This document shows positions 16,062-24,481 of a DNA stretch of 61,429 bases, in pieces. The stretch covers positions 1-61,429 of the forward strand of contig JAFRMA010000041.1 of the NCBI GenBank assembly GCA_017430925.1, written 5' to 3'. The position numbers were made by a program, and so were the translations under genes. The stretch is from Solobacterium sp. (GTDB lineage: Bacteria; Bacillota_I; Bacilli_A; Erysipelotrichales; Erysipelotrichaceae). The notes below the pieces were generated by a model. That model saw nothing but the letters and a program-made list of their open reading frames with translations, was not told the origin of the DNA and did no database searches. The first letter of the stretch is position 1. Every line of letters starts with the position of its first letter.

Positions 16062-17363
16062 ATGGTAAAAGTAAGTATTATTGTGCCGGTATACAATGCG
16101 GAAGACGCGCTTCCCCGGTGTATCGACAGTATTATCAATCAGGAATACACAGATTTTGAACTGTTACTGATCAATGACGGAAGTAAAGATGAATCCGGCA
16201 ATGTATGTGATGCCTATGCCAGGAAAGATCCCAGGATCCGTGTGTTTCACAAGGAGAACACCGGTGTATCGGATACCAGAAATCTTGGTATAGATGAAGC
16301 AAAGGGAGAGTATATCCAGTTCCTGGATGCGGATGACTGGATCACACCGGATTCCACAAAAGTACTGGTCAGGGCGATGGAGACATATCATCCCCAGCTG
16401 GTAATTGCGGACTTCTACCGTGTGGTAGGAAATAACATTGCCAGAAAGGGCAGTATCCTGAGCACAGAATTGCTTACACAAAAAGAATTCGCGGAATGTA
16501 TGATGGAAAGTCCTGCGGATTATTACTACGGTGTGATCTGGAATAAACTGTACTGCCGGGATATCCTGGATAAGTATCATCTGCGGATGGACAAGTCACT
16601 GAGTTTCTGTGAAGATTTCGTATTTAATCTGGAGTATTACCTCCACTGTGAAACGATCTATCCGTTACAGGTGCCGGTGTATTATTACTACAAGACGGAC
16701 GGATCCCTGGTATCGCAGAATCTCCGGCTGGATAAGCTCGTGGCGATGAAGACAAGTATCTACCAGTACTATGATAATTTCTTCAAACATATCCTTGATG
16801 AAGAGCGGTATGAACAGGAACGTTTATCCATAGCGCGTTTCCTGGTAAGCGCGGCTACGGATGACATGGCGATCCCGTTACTCCCGGGAACACGTAAACT
16901 CGGGGAAGAGAGTGTACAGGCGTATTTCAGCGAAGAGGGGGAAATCAATCCCATATCCCAGGCATATTACCTGAATAAGATCTTTGACCGGTATCTGAAT
17001 ACGATAGCGATGAAATATGACCTGGAATTAAGGGATGTACGTGTTTTCTATGCGCTTAGGGAAGCCGGCGGAACAAAAGATGCCAAGGATATCGCTGACT
17101 ATACGGGAATTCCGCAGGCGATGGTCTTCCTGTCCCTGCAGAAACTGGCCATGCGCGGATTAGCCAAAGTACGCTTGGATTTATCCAAGGCAGAACTGGA
17201 GATCACGGATGATTCCAAGGCATTATGTGATGAACTGGATGAAGCCGTACAAGATCTGGAGAATGCCTGTACAAAAGGATTCACTGAAGAAGAAATAAAA
17301 CTGATGAAACAGTTCGAAGCCAGAATCAGTAAGAACCTGAAGGATGATATTCAGACAATATGA
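16062..17363 (+). CDS. Family 2 glycosyltransferase fused to a MarR-like winged helix
   Basis: 433 residues. The N-terminal GT-A domain (about 1-220) has VSIIVPVYNAED, D39 of the NDG motif and the metal-binding FLDADDW (D89, D91, D92). From about residue 320 the sequence changes to a MarR-like winged helix: helices around DVRVFYALREAG, a recognition region IADYTGIPQAMVFLSLQKLAMRGLAKV, a wing, and a C-terminal dimerisation-type helix ending in GFTEEEIKLMKQFE. ATG 16062 follows GAGGAG. It overlaps the GH3 gene by four bases. The domain call rests on pattern recognition. The fusion is uncommon and may couple glycan synthesis to regulation, or the helices may serve another role. Confidence 0.85.
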   Translation: MVKVSIIVPVYNAEDALPRCIDSIINQEYTDFELLLINDGSKDESGNVCDAYARKDPRIRVFHKENTGVSDTRNLGIDEAKGEYIQFLDADDWITPDSTKVLVRAMETYHPQLVIADFYRVVGNNIARKGSILSTELLTQKEFAECMMESPADYYYGVIWNKLYCRDILDKYHLRMDKSLSFCEDFVFNLEYYLHCETIYPLQVPVYYYYKTDGSLVSQNLRLDKLVAMKTSIYQYYDNFFKHILDEERYEQERLSIARFLVSAATDDMAIPLLPGTRKLGEESVQAYFSEEGEINPISQAYYLNKIFDRYLNTIAMKYDLELRDVRVFYALREAGGTKDAKDIADYTGIPQAMVFLSLQKLAMRGLAKVRLDLSKAELEITDDSKALCDELDEAVQDLENACTKGFTEEEIKLMKQFEARISKNLKDDIQTI

Positions 17364-19726
17364 CAGATACAACGGAGCTGACAAGTAGAGAAAAAGCGGA
17401 GATGTTTACCGGCGCGGATAACTGGCATACAGTTGGCGTACCGGAAAAGAATATCCGTTCTTTGAAGATGGCAGACGGACCAAGCGGGCTGAGAATAGAG
17501 AAGACGACAGGATTTGGTTTTAACGAATCTCATGAGGCTGTGGCGTATCCTACAGCTTCTGCTCTTGCCTGTTCCTTTGATCGTGATCTTTTATATGAAC
17601 TGGGAGAGATGCTGGCTGAGGATTGCCGGAAAGATGGTGTGGATATTCTTCTGGGTCCCCGTGTGAACCACAAGCGCAGTCCCTTGTGCGGAAGAAACTT
17701 CGAGTATTACTCTGAAGATCCGATCTTGTCCGGGGAACTGGCTTCTGCGTATGTCAATGGTTTACAGAGTCATGGCATAGGAGCCTCTCTCAAGCATTTT
17801 GCGGGTAATTCCAGAGAGATGGGAAGATTGGTCACCAACAGTATTATCGATGAAAGAACACTGTATGAGATCTATCTGAGACAATTTGAACGTGTGATCC
17901 GGAAGGCAAAACCATGGACGATCATGAATGCCTATAACCTGCTTAACGGTGTATACTGCACGGAAAGTACCTCATTGATGGATACAGCCAGAAAGAAGTG
18001 GGGATTTGACGGTGTATTTGTCTCCGACTGGGGTGCGGTGAGTGATCCGGTACAGGCATTGAAAGGTGGTTTGAACCTGCAGATGCCGGGAGGAGATCAC
18101 GGTACTTCTGATCTGCTTATCAAGGCATGTGAACAGGAAGAAGAACTGCTACAGAAGCTGGATGAAAGTACGGATCACCTGATCAATCTGGAAAAGAAAT
18201 GCGTATCTTTACCTCTGCAGGAGTATTCCATGGAGAAACATCTTCAGTTTGCCCGCAAAGCAGCCGCTGAAAGTGCGGTATTGCTGAAGAATGAGAATCA
18301 CCGGTTACCGTTGTCCAAAGAGAAGAGTATCCTGGTGATCGGAGCCATGGCCAGACATCCGCGATTCCAGGGCGCAGGATCCAGTAAAGTAAATTCAGAC
18401 GCAGATAGTATCCTGGAAGCTCTGCAGGAGAAAGGATGTACTGTCCGCTATTGTCAAGGGTATCATCTGGCGATAGAAGAAACGGATCCGATCTTGTTTG
18501 AAGAGGTGTTGTTCCATGCCCGTCAGGCGGACCAGATCCTCTTTGTGGGAGGTCTGCCGGAAGGTAAGGAATCCGAAGGCTATGACCGTAAGGATCTGGA
18601 TCTTCCAAAGTGTCAGAACGAATTGCTTCAGGCACTGACGAATCTGCGGAGGGATATCGCTGTAGTGCTGCAGTGCGGCTCACCGGTGACAATGCCGTGG
18701 GCAGAGAATGTGGAAGGGATACTGCTGATGTATTTGTCCGGCTGTATGGGAGGTCATGCGGCGGCGGATCTGCTGCTGGGGGACAGTAATCCTTCCGGCA
18801 AACTGGCAGAGACATTCCCGCTCAAATTAAGTGATACGCCATGTTACGCATGGTATCACGATGCTCTGTACCGTTCTTACTACAAGGAAACGATCTTTAC
18901 CGGATACCGGTATTATTCGTCTTTTGATGTACCGGTATTGTTCCCGTTCGGACATGGCCTCAGTTATACAAAATTCTCATATCAGGATCTGCGTATTACG
19001 GAGACAGAGGATCAATATCATCTTTCTTTGTCCATAACTAACTGCGGAGATGTGCCGGGAAGGGAAGTCATTCAGTGCTACACCAGCATGCAGAAGAGTA
19101 AAATTGCCCGTCCGGACATGGAACTAAAAGGTTTTACAAGTGTAGAACTTAATCCGGGAGAAACCAGACAGGCAGATTTGTATATCGAGAAGAAAGATTT
19201 ATGTTATTTTGATGTCCGCAGACATGACTGGGTTACCGAAGAAGGAGAGTATACATTCTTTGTGGGTTCTTCCTCCCGGGATATCCGTTTACAGAGTTCG
19301 TTGTCTGTTCAGGGAGAAACCGATCCCTGCAGCACAATAAAAAGAGAGATGTATCACAGGACAGGTACGATACTTGAGATTTCAGATGAGGATTATCTTC
19401 AGATCATCGGCAGGTTACCGGATAAAGAACACCAGGTATATCCATATCACCGGAATACGACCATAACCGATCTTGAAGCCACGTTGCTGGGCCGACTGAT
19501 CCACCGGGAGATCCGCCGGATGATCCATAAAGATAGATTCAAGGATGTGGCTGATTCAACGGTCTTTGAGTCTCCTTTGAGGATGATGTTCATGGCTTCC
19601 AACCGGATTACCTGGGATACGCTGGATCAGGTGATCTATACTCTGAACGGGCACTATTTCGGCATGTTCCGTAGAATCTATAGAACACTGAAAAAAAAAG
19701 CGGAAACCGATCAGATTCCGCCGTAG
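17360..19726 (+). CDS. Family 3 glycoside hydrolase (beta-glucosidase-like)
   Basis: 788 residues, no signal peptide, so cytoplasmic. The order is a TIM-barrel domain with KHFAGNS and GFDGVFVSDWGA (nucleophile D223), the alpha/beta sandwich domain, a fibronectin III-like domain with DMELKGFTSVELNPGE, and about 120 extra residues at the C-terminus rich in charged helices. It hydrolyses beta-linked sugars from the non-reducing end. Specificity for glucose, xylose or N-acetylglucosamine cannot be fixed here. Its start overlaps the GT2 gene (ATGA). Its 3' end overlaps the convergent GH43-like gene, and that gene's terminator lies inside the overlap. Confidence 0.9.
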   Translation: MTDTTELTSREKAEMFTGADNWHTVGVPEKNIRSLKMADGPSGLRIEKTTGFGFNESHEAVAYPTASALACSFDRDLLYELGEMLAEDCRKDGVDILLGPRVNHKRSPLCGRNFEYYSEDPILSGELASAYVNGLQSHGIGASLKHFAGNSREMGRLVTNSIIDERTLYEIYLRQFERVIRKAKPWTIMNAYNLLNGVYCTESTSLMDTARKKWGFDGVFVSDWGAVSDPVQALKGGLNLQMPGGDHGTSDLLIKACEQEEELLQKLDESTDHLINLEKKCVSLPLQEYSMEKHLQFARKAAAESAVLLKNENHRLPLSKEKSILVIGAMARHPRFQGAGSSKVNSDADSILEALQEKGCTVRYCQGYHLAIEETDPILFEEVLFHARQADQILFVGGLPEGKESEGYDRKDLDLPKCQNELLQALTNLRRDIAVVLQCGSPVTMPWAENVEGILLMYLSGCMGGHAAADLLLGDSNPSGKLAETFPLKLSDTPCYAWYHDALYRSYYKETIFTGYRYYSSFDVPVLFPFGHGLSYTKFSYQDLRITETEDQYHLSLSITNCGDVPGREVIQCYTSMQKSKIARPDMELKGFTSVELNPGETRQADLYIEKKDLCYFDVRRHDWVTEEGEYTFFVGSSSRDIRLQSSLSVQGETDPCSTIKREMYHRTGTILEISDEDYLQIIGRLPDKEHQVYPYHRNTTITDLEATLLGRLIHREIRRMIHKDRFKDVADSTVFESPLRMMFMASNRITWDTLDQVIYTLNGHYFGMFRRIYRTLKKKAETDQIPP
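19691..19721 (-). terminator. Terminator of the GH43-like lipoprotein gene
   Basis: On the minus strand, stem GCGGAA/TTCCGC (19721-19716 and 19705-19700) is followed by nine T. The stop codon of the gene lies in the loop region, and the hairpin is also within the GH3 coding end. Confidence 0.75.
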
Positions 19727-20910
19727 TGATTGATCATACGTTCCAATTCACGCCAGGTGACCGGAAGCGCATAGCTGTGTGCAGGCGCTGACAGGGGAAT
19801 AAAGAGAATATCCTGGTAGATCTCCTGGAATGCACCTGTACTGATATCGTCAACTGAGTATGCCTTGAACTGTGCCCGTGTATAGTCATCATAGAAGAGG
19901 TAATAGTCCTCTCCCATAAGATTCTTCATGATCATCGGACCTTCGCTCTGATGACCGGAGAAAGGCTCAGAGAAGTTCTTGAAATCATGCCATCCATGTT
20001 CAGAAGTTCCCCGGAACAACTGTGAGTATTCCTGCATCGGTGAACGTTCATCCTTGAGAATGATCGTATACTTATCACCTTGTTTGCAGATCGTGCCGTC
20101 AATCACAGGGAAACCGGTATCGATCAGTTTCTCCGGAGGATCAAAGCTCACAAGATCATCGGTGAGATTATAGTACATGCCGGTATCTTCGACACTGGAC
20201 CAGTAGACGACATATTCATCCAGTGTACGGTCATAGAAGCCTTCCGGTGCCCATGCCTGTTTCCCGCTGAGTTTCAAGGTGTCCGAGGAGTAATTTACCT
20301 TAGCCAGACGTTCCCCGGTAAAGGTCAGAAGATCGGGACTGTCATACACATAAATACTGTCAGTATCATATCCCTGGGTAGCGATGACGGCGAAACTGCC
20401 GTCTTTTTTACGTATAAGAGAAGGGTCACGGAATCGCTTAGTACCGATGGAAGGGGATAAGACAGCCTGGTCACTGTTCAGACGGAACCAGTAGACACTG
20501 TCATAGGTATACGCAAGCTTCAGGTTCTCATCCGTTTCATTGGTAAAATACGAGATCACATAAGCAACGTATTCATCCAGTAATAACAGATGGTCAAAGG
20601 TATAGGATTGACCGCTGACTTCAGCAGAGAGTGTGACAGGTTCATATTCCGCGGAATCTTCGGTCTTATGGATCGTATGACCGTAAAGTTCAGCGCTGCC
20701 GGATATAATCGTCCAGGAGATGGATGTACCGTCATGAAGTCTCTGAGGAAGCAGATCTCCGTCGTTGATAAAGGCATCCAGGGTCTGATCAAGCTCGGTA
20801 TACACAGGATCGGTATCCGGAACAGGGGAAGAAGAAACCACAGGCTCCTGTTTCGGTGTACATCCTGTCAGCAGTACTCCGGCCAGACACGTAAGTAATA
20901 ATTTTCTCAT
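19711..20910 (-). CDS. GH43-like glycosidase lipoprotein
   Basis: 399 residues. A lipoprotein signal (MRKLLLTCLAGVLLTGC) is followed by a Ser/Pro linker, an Ig-like region (residues 35-100) and a five-bladed-propeller glycosidase. The GH43-type residues are visible as FRDPSLI, VIDGTIC (pKa-modulating Asp) and SEGPMIM (general-acid Glu). DSIYVYDSPDLLTF and AWAPEGF are further family phrases. It should act outside the cell on arabinose- or xylose-containing glycans, feeding sugars to enzymes like the adjacent GH3. A frame extension to 20961 is rejected because the signal peptide begins at ATG 20910. TATAAT lies six bases upstream with no ribosome-binding site. Confidence 0.82.
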   Translation of the reverse strand: MRKLLLTCLAGVLLTGCTPKQEPVVSSSPVPDTDPVYTELDQTLDAFINDGDLLPQRLHDGTSISWTIISGSAELYGHTIHKTEDSAEYEPVTLSAEVSGQSYTFDHLLLLDEYVAYVISYFTNETDENLKLAYTYDSVYWFRLNSDQAVLSPSIGTKRFRDPSLIRKKDGSFAVIATQGYDTDSIYVYDSPDLLTFTGERLAKVNYSSDTLKLSGKQAWAPEGFYDRTLDEYVVYWSSVEDTGMYYNLTDDLVSFDPPEKLIDTGFPVIDGTICKQGDKYTIILKDERSPMQEYSQLFRGTSEHGWHDFKNFSEPFSGHQSEGPMIMKNLMGEDYYLFYDDYTRAQFKAYSVDDISTGAFQEIYQDILFIPLSAPAHSYALPVTWRELERMINHYGGI

Positions 20911-20944
20911 GCGTCTATTATATATGATTTTTTGTATATTCATA

Positions 20945-21007
20945 TTGACAATGATCTGCACAGTGCTATATTTATATCAGAACATATGAACAATTAAGAA
21001 TATGTTC
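20945..21007 (+). promoter_or_regulatory. Promoter and operator of the metal-efflux operon
   Basis: TTGACA (20945-20950), a 16-bp spacer and TATATT (20967-20972). Downstream, GAACATA (20980-20986) and TATGTTC (21001-21007) form a perfect 7-bp inverted repeat with a 14-base gap. This resembles ArsR/SmtB operators placed over the transcription start. Confidence 0.75.
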
Positions 21008-21021
21008 AAGTGTAGGTGGCT

Positions 21022-21351
21022 ATGACTGAGATGAACAATATAGAAAAAATACGTCATTCACTTCCTGATGAAGAAGAGTTATATGATCTTGCGGAAGTAT
21101 TCAAGGTATTTGGGGATTCCACAAGAATCAAGATCCTGTATACGTTGTACACAAGTGAATTATGTGTTGCGGATATCGCGGAAGTACTGCAGATGACGCA
21201 GAGTGCGGTGTCTCATCAGCTGCGGATACTGAAGGATGCCAAACTTGTCAAATTCAGAAGGGATGGCAAAACGATTTATTACAGCCTGGATGATGATCAT
21301 GTGGCGACGATTCTTTCCATCGGCACGGAACATCTGGAAGAACAAAACTAA
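21022..21351 (+). CDS. ArsR/SmtB-family metal-sensing repressor, zinc/cadmium type
   Basis: 109 residues. The winged helix contains the ADIAEVLQMTQSAVSHQLRILK recognition region. No CxC-type alpha3 site is visible. The alpha5 site reads DDHV...EHLEE, matching CzrA-type ligands: Asp-x-His, 11 residues to His, then a third-residue acidic ligand in place of the usual second His. This favours zinc sensing. Metal binding would release it from the operator just upstream and derepress the HMA protein and ATPase. The frame extends to a GTG at 21016, and ATG 21022 after AGGTGG is used. Confidence 0.9.
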   Translation: MTEMNNIEKIRHSLPDEEELYDLAEVFKVFGDSTRIKILYTLYTSELCVADIAEVLQMTQSAVSHQLRILKDAKLVKFRRDGKTIYYSLDDDHVATILSIGTEHLEEQN

Positions 21352-21365
21352 AGGAGATTAAGGGT

Positions 21366-21584
21366 ATGAAGAAAACGTATAAGATTGATGTGGACTGCGC
21401 AAACTGCGCGATGAAAATGGAAGATGCGACAAAGACTGTAGAAGGTGTTAAGGATGCGACAGTCAGTTTCATGACACTGAAAATGAAAGTGGAATTTGAG
21501 GATGGTGCGGATCCGGAAGAAGTCATGCCCAGAGTTCTCGAAGCATGCAAGAAAGTAGAATCAGACTGTGATATAGAATTCTGA
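21366..21584 (+). CDS. Free-standing heavy-metal-associated (HMA) domain protein
   Basis: 72 residues with the ferredoxin-like HMA fold. The metal-binding motif is DCANCAMKM, so it is a two-cysteine soft-metal site near residues 10-14. It probably binds Zn/Cd and hands it to the ATPase encoded 18 bases downstream, which has no HMA domain of its own. AAGGAG precedes the ATG. The gene pair looks like a split version of ZntA/CadA, in which the HMA domain is normally the N-terminus. Confidence 0.9.
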   Translation: MKKTYKIDVDCANCAMKMEDATKTVEGVKDATVSFMTLKMKVEFEDGADPEEVMPRVLEACKKVESDCDIEF

Positions 21585-21602
21585 TCTTAACGAGGTCTTA
21601 TC

Positions 21603-23477
21603 ATGACAAAGAAACAGAAAAAGAATCTGCAGAGGATCGTGATTTCATCATGTATTCTGGTTTTGCTGGTAATTTCGGAGCATTTTCTTCCGTTACCGGA
21701 ACTGCTGTTTCGGCTTCTGTATCTGATTCCGTATTATATTATCGGCAATGATGTCCTGCTCAAAGCATGGAAAGGAATCAGAAACAGACAGGTCTTCGAT
21801 GAGGCTTTTCTTATGGCCGTGGCAACCATAGGCGCCATGATCCTGGGAGAAACCGTAGAAGGTACAGCGGTCATGTTGTTTTACCAGATCGGTGAATTAT
21901 TCCAGAGTATCGCTGTAGGAAGATCCCGGAACAGTATTTCAGAATTAATGGAGATCCGTCCGGATTACGCCAATATCCTGAATGAAGACGGTGAATTGGA
22001 AAAAGTAGATCCGGATGATCTTGAAGTTGGTTCGATCATTGTTGTCCAGCCGGGAGAGAGAATTCCCATTGACGGTATCATCGTGGAAGGGTCCTCCAGC
22101 CTGAATACTTCCGCATTGACCGGAGAAAGCATGCCCAGAGATGTATCCGAAGGGGATACGGTAATCAGCGGGTGTCTGAATGACAACGGACTGATCAAGA
22201 TCAGGACTACCAGGGAATTCGGTGAATCCACTGTATCCAAGATCCTGGACCTGGTGGAAAACTCCAGTATGAAGAAAGCCAAGGCGGAGAACTTTATCAC
22301 GAAGTTTGCCCGGTACTATACACCGATCGTGTGCTGGAGCGCACTGGCATTGGCAATCATCCCTCCGGTCATTCTCGGCTTACAGGGAAGCGGCTGGGAA
22401 TTCCGTACCTGGATCTTCAGGGCACTGACATTCCTGGTTATCAGTTGTCCGTGTGCGCTTGTGATCAGTATTCCGATGAGTTTCTTCGGCGGTATCGGAG
22501 GTGCTTCACGCAATGGTATCCTGGTTAAGGGATCAAACTATCTGGAAGCTGTGGCTGATGCCGGAATCGTCGTATTTGACAAGACAGGCACATTGACCAA
22601 AGGGGTCTTTGAAGTAGTGGATATCGTGCCGGAAGAAGGGTTTACGAAGAAAGAATTGCTGAATCTTGCGGCGGCAGCGGAGAAATACAGTACACATCCG
22701 GTGGCGGTAAGTCTGAAGAAAACCGCAGATCAGGATCTTTCAGGATATAACATTCAGGATGAACATGAGATCTCCGGTCACGGAATCCGGGCAATTATTA
22801 ACGGTAAAGAAGTACTGGCAGGAAACCAGAAACTGATGCGAACCAACGGTATAAAATACCGGGAAAACAATTCTGCCGGTACGATCGTCTATGTGGCAGT
22901 GGATAAACAGTTTGCCGGATCGGTCGTCATCAGTGATGTTGTGAAGGATAACGCGGCGAATGCGCTGAAAGAACTTCATGATACCGGTGTACGGCTGACA
23001 GTGATGCTGACAGGGGATAACGAGGCGGCAGCGAAGGCTGCGGCAGAGAAACTTGGCGTACGTGAATATCACGCGGAATTACTGCCGGCAGATAAGGTGG
23101 AGAAGGTCGAACAGTATATTGAAGCCAAGAAACCCGGTGAGATCGTATGTTTTGTCGGTGATGGTATTAATGACGCTCCGGTATTATCCAGGGCAGATGT
23201 CGGGATTGCGATGGGTGCTCTTGGCTCGGATGCGGCGATTGAAGCTGCCGATATCGTACTCATGGACGATGATATTTCCAAGATACCTCTGGCGATCAGG
23301 ATTGCCCGCAAATGCCTGCGGATCGTCAGGGAGAACGTCGTCTTCGCGATTGGCGTGAAGGTGCTGTGCCTGATTCTCAGTGCGTTTGGTATTACAAATA
23401 TGTGGTGGGCGGTATTTGCGGATGTCGGCGTTATGGTCATCGCTGTTCTGAACGCGACGAGGACACTTCATATCTGA
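21603..23477 (+). CDS. P1B-type heavy-metal ATPase (Zn/Cd efflux)
   Basis: A 624-residue integral membrane pump. It starts directly with membrane helices and lacks an N-terminal metal-binding domain. Motifs in order are the actuator LTGESMP near residue 175, the intramembrane metal site CPC (C282-P283-C284) and DKTGTLTKG (D326). The nucleotide domain follows with the HP dipeptide (STHPVAVS), then GDGINDAPVL near 519. The CPC motif, downstream sequence and ArsR type fit the P1B-2 Zn/Cd/Pb group. It is the last gene of the ArsR-HMA-ATPase operon. Confidence 0.92.
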   Translation: MTKKQKKNLQRIVISSCILVLLVISEHFLPLPELLFRLLYLIPYYIIGNDVLLKAWKGIRNRQVFDEAFLMAVATIGAMILGETVEGTAVMLFYQIGELFQSIAVGRSRNSISELMEIRPDYANILNEDGELEKVDPDDLEVGSIIVVQPGERIPIDGIIVEGSSSLNTSALTGESMPRDVSEGDTVISGCLNDNGLIKIRTTREFGESTVSKILDLVENSSMKKAKAENFITKFARYYTPIVCWSALALAIIPPVILGLQGSGWEFRTWIFRALTFLVISCPCALVISIPMSFFGGIGGASRNGILVKGSNYLEAVADAGIVVFDKTGTLTKGVFEVVDIVPEEGFTKKELLNLAAAAEKYSTHPVAVSLKKTADQDLSGYNIQDEHEISGHGIRAIINGKEVLAGNQKLMRTNGIKYRENNSAGTIVYVAVDKQFAGSVVISDVVKDNAANALKELHDTGVRLTVMLTGDNEAAAKAAAEKLGVREYHAELLPADKVEKVEQYIEAKKPGEIVCFVGDGINDAPVLSRADVGIAMGALGSDAAIEAADIVLMDDDISKIPLAIRIARKCLRIVRENVVFAIGVKVLCLILSAFGITNMWWAVFADVGVMVIAVLNATRTLHI

Positions 23478-23595
23478 AAAAAAGATTGCATACCTGAAAA
23501 TAACTGATAAAATAAATATGCTTTTGACCTGGGATATTTGATTCCTCAACATTTATCTCGGATCAGAAGGACTGTAAATCAAGGAGGAAAAGGAA

Positions 23596-23862
23596 ATGCT
23601 TGAAAAAGAAAAAGTTGCTGAAATCGTTGCGAATTTTGGCAGAAAAGAGGGTGACACAGGTTCTGCAGAAGTACAGATCGCGATTCTTACAGAACAGATC
23701 AATCGTCTGACAGAACATCTGAAGATCAATAAGAAGGACTATTCTTCTTCCCGTGGTCTGATGAAAATGGTAGGACGCCGCAGAAAACTGCTGACATACC
23801 TGCGTAATTATGATGTCAACCGCTATCGTGAAGTAGTTTCCAAGCTTGGCTTGAGAAAGTAA
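23596..23862 (+). CDS. rpsO: 30S ribosomal protein S15
   Basis: 88 residues, the standard length, with the family signature [17 protein letters not shown] and [15 protein letters not shown]. It binds 16S rRNA helices 20-22 early in small-subunit assembly. AAGGAGGAAAAGGAA precedes the ATG. A strong terminator follows, so pnp, which is often co-transcribed with rpsO, is separated here by a desulfoferrodoxin gene and its own promoter. Confidence 0.97.
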   Translation: MLEKEKVAEIVANFGRKEGDTGSAEVQIAILTEQINRLTEHLKINKKDYSSSRGLMKMVGRRRKLLTYLRNYDVNRYREVVSKLGLRK

Positions 23863-23879
23863 GCAGAGTACGAAGGATT

Positions 23880-23910
23880 ACAGTTGTGTATGCACAACTG
23901 TTTTCTTTTG
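23880..23910 (+). terminator. Terminator of rpsO
   Basis: A 9-bp perfect stem ACAGTTGTG (23880-23888) and CACAACTGT (23893-23901) with a TATG loop, then a T-rich tail. Confidence 0.88.
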
Positions 23911-23929
23911 CTAAAATGAACTTATCATG
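23909..23929 (+). promoter_or_regulatory. Extended -10 nine bases before the desulfoferrodoxin ATG
   Basis: TGC followed by TAAAAT (23912-23917) and ATG at 23927. Transcription would begin within about three bases of the start codon, and there is no ribosome-binding site. Confidence 0.55.
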
Positions 23930-24358
23930 ATCAGACATGACGGAATGAAGTTAAAAGAGAGAATACAAATCAATACGGTGCGTTATACTCCAAGGTTTTA
24001 TTATTGCCCGGAGTGCGGGTCTCTGATTCTGAATACACAGGGCAGTAAGGAAAAGAAGTATTGCTGCGGGAAACCGATGCTTACCGGAAGAAAGATTCCA
24101 CATACCGGAGATCCGGAAGTACATCAGCCGGTGATCTTCCGCCGCGAGGGAGAGATTCTGGTGTCTGCCGGAGAACAGAAACACGAAATGAAACCGGCAC
24201 ATTATATTCGTTTTATTGCGCTGGAAAGCGACCTGGGTATTCGTTTTTCCTGGTTTGCGCCGGGAGATGATCCGGTGGTGAAATACCTCCCTGGTGAACA
24301 GGTCATACGTATTTACGCATACTGTACGGTACATGGTCTCTGGATCACGGAGATCTGA
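23927..24358 (+). CDS. Desulfoferrodoxin-type superoxide reductase, catalytic Lys replaced
   Basis: 143 residues with both desulfoferrodoxin domains. The rubredoxin-like centre has C27, C30, C46 and C47. The superoxide-reductase iron ligands are H66, H86, H92, C133 and H136, with spacings 20-6-41-3 identical to Desulfoarculus baarsii H49/H69/H75/C116/H119. The E-K-H loop of active enzymes reads E64-V65-H66 here, so the catalytic lysine is missing. It may reduce superoxide more slowly or do another iron-redox job. The start is uncertain. ATG 23927 has an extended -10 nine bases upstream, and ATG 23945 is an alternative. Neither has a ribosome-binding site. Confidence 0.85.
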   Translation: MIRHDGMKLKERIQINTVRYTPRFYYCPECGSLILNTQGSKEKKYCCGKPMLTGRKIPHTGDPEVHQPVIFRREGEILVSAGEQKHEMKPAHYIRFIALESDLGIRFSWFAPGDDPVVKYLPGEQVIRIYAYCTVHGLWITEI

Positions 24359-24396
24359 AAATCCTGCAATCATGATAAATCTTTTAAAAACATGAC

Positions 24397-24423
24397 TTGT
24401 TTATGTTTTTATTGTGCTACAAT
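24397..24423 (+). promoter_or_regulatory. Promoter of pnp (extended -10)
   Basis: TTGTTT (24397-24402), a 15-base spacer, TGC and TACAAT (24418-24423). TGTTTAT and ATAAACA flank it as a 7-bp inverted repeat, which could form a hairpin or operator. A leader of about 50 nt follows. Confidence 0.5.
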
Positions 24424-24481
24424 AAACAGGTTAAATTATTATTGGGTAGATTAGCAGATTTTATTAGAGGTAGAAGAAGAA

